Of a stretch of 10,830 bases of DNA, positions 6,865-10,830 are shown piece after piece (the first letter of the stretch is position 1; each line of letters opens with the position of its first letter). A program made the translations under genes and the position numbers. Origin of the DNA: JABHHG01 sp964419445 (lineage in GTDB: Bacteria; Fidelibacterota; Marinisomatia; SCGC-AAA003-L08; D37C17); the NCBI GenBank assembly GCA_964419445.1, contig CAYQPE010000061.1, positions 1-10,830 on the forward strand, in the 5' to 3' direction. Below the pieces are notes generated by a model. It did no database searches, was not told the DNA's origin, and was given only the letters and a program-made list of their open reading frames with translations.

Positions 6865-8380
6865 TTACTTCACCAATTCTTCCCTCAACCCTTTCAGTAG
6901 GCTGAAACACATAAAGAGTAAAATCACTGCAAAAAACAAACCCGTAATAATAGAGGCTGTTTGTAAGGCGATGAGTCCACCGCCCATCAATAGGACAATT
7001 GCCACTAACCCTTCTGTGACTGCCCAAAATATTCGTTGAATAGTGGGAGGATTGGATATACCCCCTGCCGTAATAATATCTATTACCAAGGAGGCAGAAT
7101 CTGAAGATGATACAAAAAATGTAATGACCAGTAGAACCCCCAATAAACTGGTGAAAAAGGAGAGGGGTAAATTTTGAAGCATCACAAATAATGCAACCGC
7201 CACATTTTCATTTACAGCATTTACAATTCCATGCCCCAAAATCATCTCTTGATATAACGCAGTATTTCCAAATACTGTAAGCCACATAAAAGTAAGTAAT
7301 GTGGGTACTAGCAAAACGCTGAGGATAAATTCTCGTATAGTTCTTCCTTTTGAAATTCGGGCAATAAACATCCCTACAAAAGGCGACCAAGAAATCCACC
7401 ATGCCCAGTAAAAAATAGTCCAACTTTTTTGCCAATGGCTGGTTTCATAGGCTTCTGTCCAAAAACTCAATTGAATGAGCTGTGAAGTGTACATCCCAAT
7501 ATTTTGTAAAAAACTATTGAGCAGATAAATAGTGGGGCCACAGAAAAAAAACAAAAATCATTAAGATAAACGCAATACTCATATTCAATTCACTAAGCCG
7601 TTTGATCCCTTTTTTTAATCCCATCACAACTGAAATAGTTGCTAATGTTGTAATGGATGCTATAAGTATAATTTGAATGGTTGTATTTTGAGAAAGCCCA
7701 AATAAATGATGAAGACCAGCATTGATTTGTTTTGCACCCAATCCTAAAGAGGTGGTAAGTCCAAAGAGTGTGGCTACCGCTGCGGTAATATCGATGGCAT
7801 TACCAATGGGTCCATAAATTTTTTCTCCAAGTAATGGGTAAAATGCCGAACGGATGGTAAGGGGGAGCCCACGATTAAATGAGAAAAATGCAAGGGCTAA
7901 TGCTACAATGGCATAAATTCCCCATGCATGAAATCCCCAATGAAAAAATGTGAATTGCATGGCGGTTTTAGCGGACTCAATGGAATGCCCCACGCCGTAT
8001 GGGGGTGAGATATAGTGAAAAATAGGTTCTGCCACTGAATAAAAAACCAAGCCGATTCCCATTCCAGAACTAAATAGCATTGAGAACCATCCCCAATAGG
8101 TAAATTCTGGCTGGGCATCATTACCGCCAATTCGGATATTACCATAGCAACTAAAAATTAGAGAGATTGAAAGTCCTAAAAATATATTCACTGAGAGGAT
8201 GTAAAACCATCCGGCATGATGGGCAATGGTAGATTGGATAGTTTGAAAAATTTGGCTCATTTGTTGAAGGTTCAGCAGTGTAAACGTGATAAAACCAATA
8301 ATGATTAACAATGATAGCCCAAAAACGGTGGGATGGAAATTAAATCCTAAGCGATCTATGATTTTATTTTTTCTATTCAT
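6865..8380 (-). CDS. BCCT-family choline/betaine transporter, frame broken by +1 in a T8 run
   Basis: A Na+- or H+-coupled transporter for quaternary ammonium compounds in the inner membrane, about 12 helices. The first frame (8380 down to a stop at 7514) covers residues 1-279. It includes QPEFTYWGWFSMLFSSGMGIG with GMGIG at 106-110, as in Na+-coupled BetP rather than the GMGID of BetT, followed by FYSVAEPIFHY. The second frame then continues CGPTIYLLNSFLQNIG, the TM8 aromatic box WTIFYWAWWISWSPFVGMF (Trp327, Trp328, Trp331 in the rebuilt protein), ARISKGRTIREF and FFVSSSDSASLVIDIITAGG. One base fewer in the A8/T8 run at 7544-7551 joins the frames as MIFVFF-CGPT, giving a normal 504-residue protein that ends at the TAA at 6865-6867. 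Both halves look fully conserved, so a sequencing slip or a very recent mutation is likely. The ATG overlaps the betA stop (ATGA). Substrate, choline or betaine, is inferred from context. Confidence 0.85.
7544..7551 (-). other. Homopolymer frameshift site (A8 on + strand, T8 in coding sense)
   Basis: Eight A bases follow CAG and precede C. In the coding sense, ATT-TTT-GTT-TTT-TTT-CTG runs into FFLWPHYLSAQ and then a stop. With seven T bases it reads FVFFCGPTIYLL, which matches the BCCT consensus FVL..GPT.(F/Y)LL without a gap. This pins the change to +1 in this run (or -2, which would fit the consensus less well). Confidence 0.85.
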
Positions 8381-10014
8381 TTATGCCGATGAAATTCTAG
8401 GGTTTCGGTTTCAAGTGGTGTATTTCCTAAGATTGAATCAGCCGCTTTTTCGCCAATCATGAGTACGGGAGAATAGATATTACCATTGGTAACGGTAGGC
8501 ATAATTGAGGCATCAACCACTCTAAGATTTTCAATGCCGTGAACTTTTAAATCAGTATCCACTACTGCCATTTCATCCGTTCCCATTTTACAGGTGCCAC
8601 TGAGGTGGTATGCAGATTCTCCTTCTCTGGCAATAAAGTCCAGAATCTCTTCATCTGTTTGAACCTCTTTCCCCGGTGCGATTTCTTTACCTCTAAATTC
8701 AGACATTGCATCGGTTTCGATAATTTTACGGGTACAGCGGATAGCTTCACACCATTCTTTACGATCTTGTTCCGTAGAAAGATAATTGAGTTTCATACTG
8801 GGGTGTTCTTCAGGATTGGTAGATTTAATATTAATTTCACCGCGAACATCAGAACATACCGGCCCAACATGGAGTTGAAATCCATGTCCCTCATTAGGTG
8901 CTGAACCGTCATAACGAATTGCAATGGGTAGAAAATGAAATTGAATATTGGGGTATTCTACTTCATCATTACTCCGGATGAATCCACCCGCTTCAAAATG
9001 GTTTGACGCCCCTGTTCCTTTTCGTCTAAATAGCCAATCAAATCCAATTTTTGGTGCGCGTAATGGATTCAACATAGGGTAAAGACTAACGGGTTTTTTA
9101 CACGCCCATTGTACATAGACTTCAAGATGATCTTGTAGGTTTTGACCCACACCCGGTAAATCATGTACCATGTCAATTCCCAATTTCGTTAGATGCTGTG
9201 AATCTCCCACCCCTGAGAGTTGTAAGAGTTGAGGAGAGTTTATGGCACCTCCACATGAAATAATTTCGTGGGCATAAAATTGTTCAACACCGGACCCTCT
9301 TTTTACTTCCACACCGATGGCTTTTTTCCCATCAAAAATAATTTTGGTGACTAATGCTTTAGTTTTTACCGTAAGATTCTTTCGCGTTTTTATAGGATGG
9401 ATATAAGCCCGAGCGGCATTATATCGACGACTTCTGTAAATGGTTTGGTCAAATTTTCCAAACCCTTCTTGCTGAAATCCGTTTACATCAGATGTAAATG
9501 GGTAGCCCGCTTCTTGAGTTGATTTGAAGAATGCATCAAAAAGTGGATTTTCACAATCAGGGGTTGTAAGATAAAGAGGACCATCTTCCCCATGGAACTC
9601 ATCGCCCCCAATTAAACGCTGTTCTAATCGTTTGAAATAGGGTAAACAGTGATCATAATTCCAGTTTTCAAGACTATCATTTTTTGCCCATTTTTCATAA
9701 TCCATGGGGTTTCCACGAATCCAAATCATTCCATTAATACTGCTGGACCCTCCCAAGACTTTTCCTCGAGGGTGATAGATTCGGCGATTATTCATAAAGG
9801 GTTCAGGATCCGATTCATACCACCAATTATACATTTTAGAAGTGAGGGGGTAAGTGAGGGCCGCCGGCATGTGCAATCGGAAATCCCACTTATAATCTGG
9901 TCGCCCTGCTTCTAACACTAATACTTCATTAGATGGATCTTTGCTTAGTCGATTGGTAAGGACAGATCCTGCAGATCCACCCCCAATAATTATAAAATCA
10001 AATTGTTTCGCCAT
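8377..10014 (-). CDS. betA: Choline dehydrogenase (GMC flavoprotein)
   Basis: A 545-residue FAD-dependent GMC oxidoreductase that oxidises choline to betaine aldehyde; E. coli BetA can also carry the aldehyde on to glycine betaine. The FAD dinucleotide motif is IIIGGGSAGSVL (8-19) with the acidic VLEAGR at 33-38. GMC signature 1 is at about 84-108 (GKVLGGSSSINGMIWIRGN) and signature 2 at about 255-269 (GGAINSPQLLQLSGV). The catalytic pair is His470 in AYHLSGTCKMG and Asn512 in TNGNIYSP. The stretch PNIQFHFLPIAIRYDG (355-370) and the C-terminal part through VVDASIMP resemble E. coli BetA closely, beyond general GMC similarity. The gene overlaps the BCCT transporter by ATGA, so the two are probably co-translated. 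No betB or betI is in the window. Other GMC alcohol dehydrogenases, such as DddA of DMSP breakdown, remain a less likely alternative. GC in lines I counted is higher than in the neighbouring operon. Confidence 0.92.
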   Translation of the reverse strand: MAKQFDFIIIGGGSAGSVLTNRLSKDPSNEVLVLEAGRPDYKWDFRLHMPAALTYPLTSKMYNWWYESDPEPFMNNRRIYHPRGKVLGGSSSINGMIWIRGNPMDYEKWAKNDSLENWNYDHCLPYFKRLEQRLIGGDEFHGEDGPLYLTTPDCENPLFDAFFKSTQEAGYPFTSDVNGFQQEGFGKFDQTIYRSRRYNAARAYIHPIKTRKNLTVKTKALVTKIIFDGKKAIGVEVKRGSGVEQFYAHEIISCGGAINSPQLLQLSGVGDSQHLTKLGIDMVHDLPGVGQNLQDHLEVYVQWACKKPVSLYPMLNPLRAPKIGFDWLFRRKGTGASNHFEAGGFIRSNDEVEYPNIQFHFLPIAIRYDGSAPNEGHGFQLHVGPVCSDVRGEINIKSTNPEEHPSMKLNYLSTEQDRKEWCEAIRCTRKIIETDAMSEFRGKEIAPGKEVQTDEEILDFIAREGESAYHLSGTCKMGTDEMAVVDTDLKVHGIENLRVVDASIMPTVTNGNIYSPVLMIGEKAADSILGNTPLETETLEFHRHK

Positions 10015-10330
10015 AGGTATTTTTGATTTTCAGATTATTTTCATTACGGTTAGTTTCGCGTCGATAAATTAAAACGGTATAGGCGTAAAAGTTTATTGAA
10101 ATTAGTTCATTAATAAAGACCTCTTCAAAGATGTCATTTAATGGGATAGAATCTATTTTATTTTCTTGAAGAAAATTGTTTCTTTTAAAGACTATAAAAT
10201 TATGATAGTATCCATTGTGGTTAATTAAGTCAGGTCTAACATTAGAGGTCATCTGATATTGTAGATGTAATTTTTCCAAATCACAACTATTGGCATATTC
10301 TCTTATTTGGCTTTCACTCAACTCACTCAT
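9998..10330 (-). CDS. Hypothetical small protein upstream of betA
   Basis: An open frame of 110 codons from ATG 10328-10330, ending 17 bases inside betA. I recognise no family. The N-terminal half is charged and mostly helical-looking (SELSESQIREYANSCDLEKL); the middle has aromatic and hydrophobic residues (HNGYYHNFIVFKR, INFYAYTVLIYRRE); the end is Asn/Lys-rich. There is no signal peptide or obvious membrane segment. No clear Shine-Dalgarno precedes the ATG, but a TATAAT lies 22 bases upstream of it. It may be a real small gene co-transcribed with betA, the remnant of a longer gene, or a chance open frame in the betA leader. Without it, the stretch from 10015 to 10429 would hold no gene. Confidence 0.4.
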   Translation of the reverse strand: MSELSESQIREYANSCDLEKLHLQYQMTSNVRPDLINHNGYYHNFIVFKRNNFLQENKIDSIPLNDIFEEVFINELISINFYAYTVLIYRRETNRNENNLKIKNTYGETI

Positions 10331-10352
10331 TTGTTATCAAATACTTTCAAAT

Positions 10353-10358
10353 ATTATA
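10353..10358 (-). promoter_or_regulatory. Candidate -10 box for the betA-BCCT unit
   Basis: TATAAT on the minus strand, 22 bases before the small ORF's ATG. A loose -35 match, TGGGCA (4 of 6 to TTGACA), lies at 10375-10380 with a 16-base spacer. It falls in the 99-base divergent gap (10331-10429), which otherwise holds no clear feature. If the organism uses the Bacteroidota-type sigma consensus, this match may be chance. Confidence 0.3.
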
Positions 10359-10429
10359 AGTAAATTTAGGGGTATGCCCATTGAAAAACCCTCACACCCA
10401 TTTTGAAATAATTTTCGTACATTACTCCC

Positions 10430-10830
10430 ATGAATAGAATCTTATTTTTACTGATTTTCTGCAATTTTGCTCTTGCTGAGACCATTTTAATCCCAGAAGA
10501 TTATCAAACTATCCAAGCAGGTATTGATGCATCTGTTGATGGTGATACAGTACTTGTGTCCAATGGTGACTATATTGAGAATTTAATCTTAGATAAATCC
10601 ATAGTGCTTGCAAGTTTAGCTATCTATGATAATCTGGATGAATGGATAATCTTTGATGAGTACTTTTTTAATCAATGGGTTATAAATAACTCTCATATAG
10701 AAAATACTCGTCTTATTGGTAGTAGTCCTGATGACCCTGATTATAGTTCTGTTATTTTAATTACCCCAGACTCTGATGAATGTATATCCCCTGAGATTGT
10801 AGGCTTTACTATTCAAGGTGGTGGTGGAAC
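10430..10830 (+). CDS. Secreted parallel beta-helix protein, 3' part outside window
   Basis: I translated this frame by hand: 133 complete codons run to the window end without a stop. Residues 1-16 are a signal peptide (MNRILFLLIFCNFALA). The mature protein starts ETILIPEDYQTIQAGIDASV, then DGDTVLVSNGDYIENLIL and DKSIVLAS. This is the typical entry of right-handed parallel beta-helix proteins of the DUF1565/pectin-lyase-fold group: 'VP.DY.TIQ.AID.A.DGDTV.V..G.Y.EN......I.L.S'. A second turn is visible near the end (SPEIVGFTIQGGGGT). Such proteins are exported surface or carbohydrate-associated proteins, and in this kind of genome they often carry a type IX sorting tail, which would lie beyond the window. 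No Shine-Dalgarno is clear before the ATG. The gene is transcribed away from the choline unit. Confidence 0.87.
   Translation, partial: MNRILFLLIFCNFALAETILIPEDYQTIQAGIDASVDGDTVLVSNGDYIENLILDKSIVLASLAIYDNLDEWIIFDEYFFNQWVINNSHIENTRLIGSSPDDPDYSSVILITPDSDECISPEIVGFTIQGGGG

Noticed and set aside
6865..7554. Separate 229-residue transporter gene starting at TTG 7554
   Set aside because: Its start lies in the T8 run and its sequence begins exactly where the upstream half of the BCCT protein stops matching; it is the second half of the same gene.
8605..9915. Plus-strand ORFs at 8605-8904 and 9649-9915
   Set aside because: They lie opposite the highly conserved betA coding sequence; no start signals or family features of their own.
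10371..10405. Promoter for the beta-helix gene (TTGAAA copies at 10381-10386 and 10403-10408)
   Set aside because: Neither copy has a -10 or TAnnTTTG element at an acceptable distance before the ATG at 10430.
1..10830. CRISPR arrays, tRNA/rRNA genes, insertion sequences, phage or defence genes
   Set aside because: Read through on both strands; no regularly spaced repeats, cloverleaf genes, transposase motifs or inverted terminal repeats were seen.

Overview
The window is AT-rich, gene-dense bacterial DNA. Gene content points to the Fibrobacterota-Chlorobiota-Bacteroidota side of the tree, most likely a marine Marinimicrobia (SAR406/Neomarinimicrobiota)-type genome. The evidence is a DUF4835/PorD-like secretion protein, an EnvC-like protein with the Bacteroidota style of degenerate LytM domain, a HolB with the long insert common in that group, secreted cohesin-like proteins, the 'GC.D..A.NY...A..DDGSC' extracellular motif, and several genes without a clear Shine-Dalgarno. 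This assignment is inference from family features; there is no rRNA in the window.

Left edge (1-1117, minus strand): two adjacent surface or secreted proteins. A cohesin-like lipoprotein is followed after 3 bases by a secreted cohesin-domain protein that runs off the window. Both appear to use TTG start codons. A 131-base divergent intergenic region (1118-1248) holds a 12-base-period direct repeat and a near-perfect palindrome centred on the start codon of the next gene.

Centre (1249-6763, plus strand): a compact five-gene operon. DUF4835/PorD-like, envC-like, holB, metG and tatD are joined by TAGTG, ATGA, an 18-base gap and TAA-ATG junctions. It mixes cell-envelope work (type IX secretion, murein amidase activation) with housekeeping (DNA polymerase III clamp loader, Met-tRNA charging, TatD nuclease).

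Right (6865-10330, minus strand): a choline/betaine module, read from high to low coordinates. A small unknown ORF is followed by a choline dehydrogenase (betA) and a BCCT-family transporter overlapping it by ATGA. The transporter reading frame is broken by one extra base in an A8 run (T8 on the coding strand). Removing that base restores a normal 504-residue BCCT protein with all its signature motifs. Together the two genes would import choline and oxidise it towards glycine betaine. No betB or betI is in view.

Right edge (10430-10830, plus strand): the start of a secreted parallel beta-helix protein, another likely surface or exported protein, cut by the window end. No tRNA, rRNA, CRISPR array, insertion sequence or phage gene was seen.
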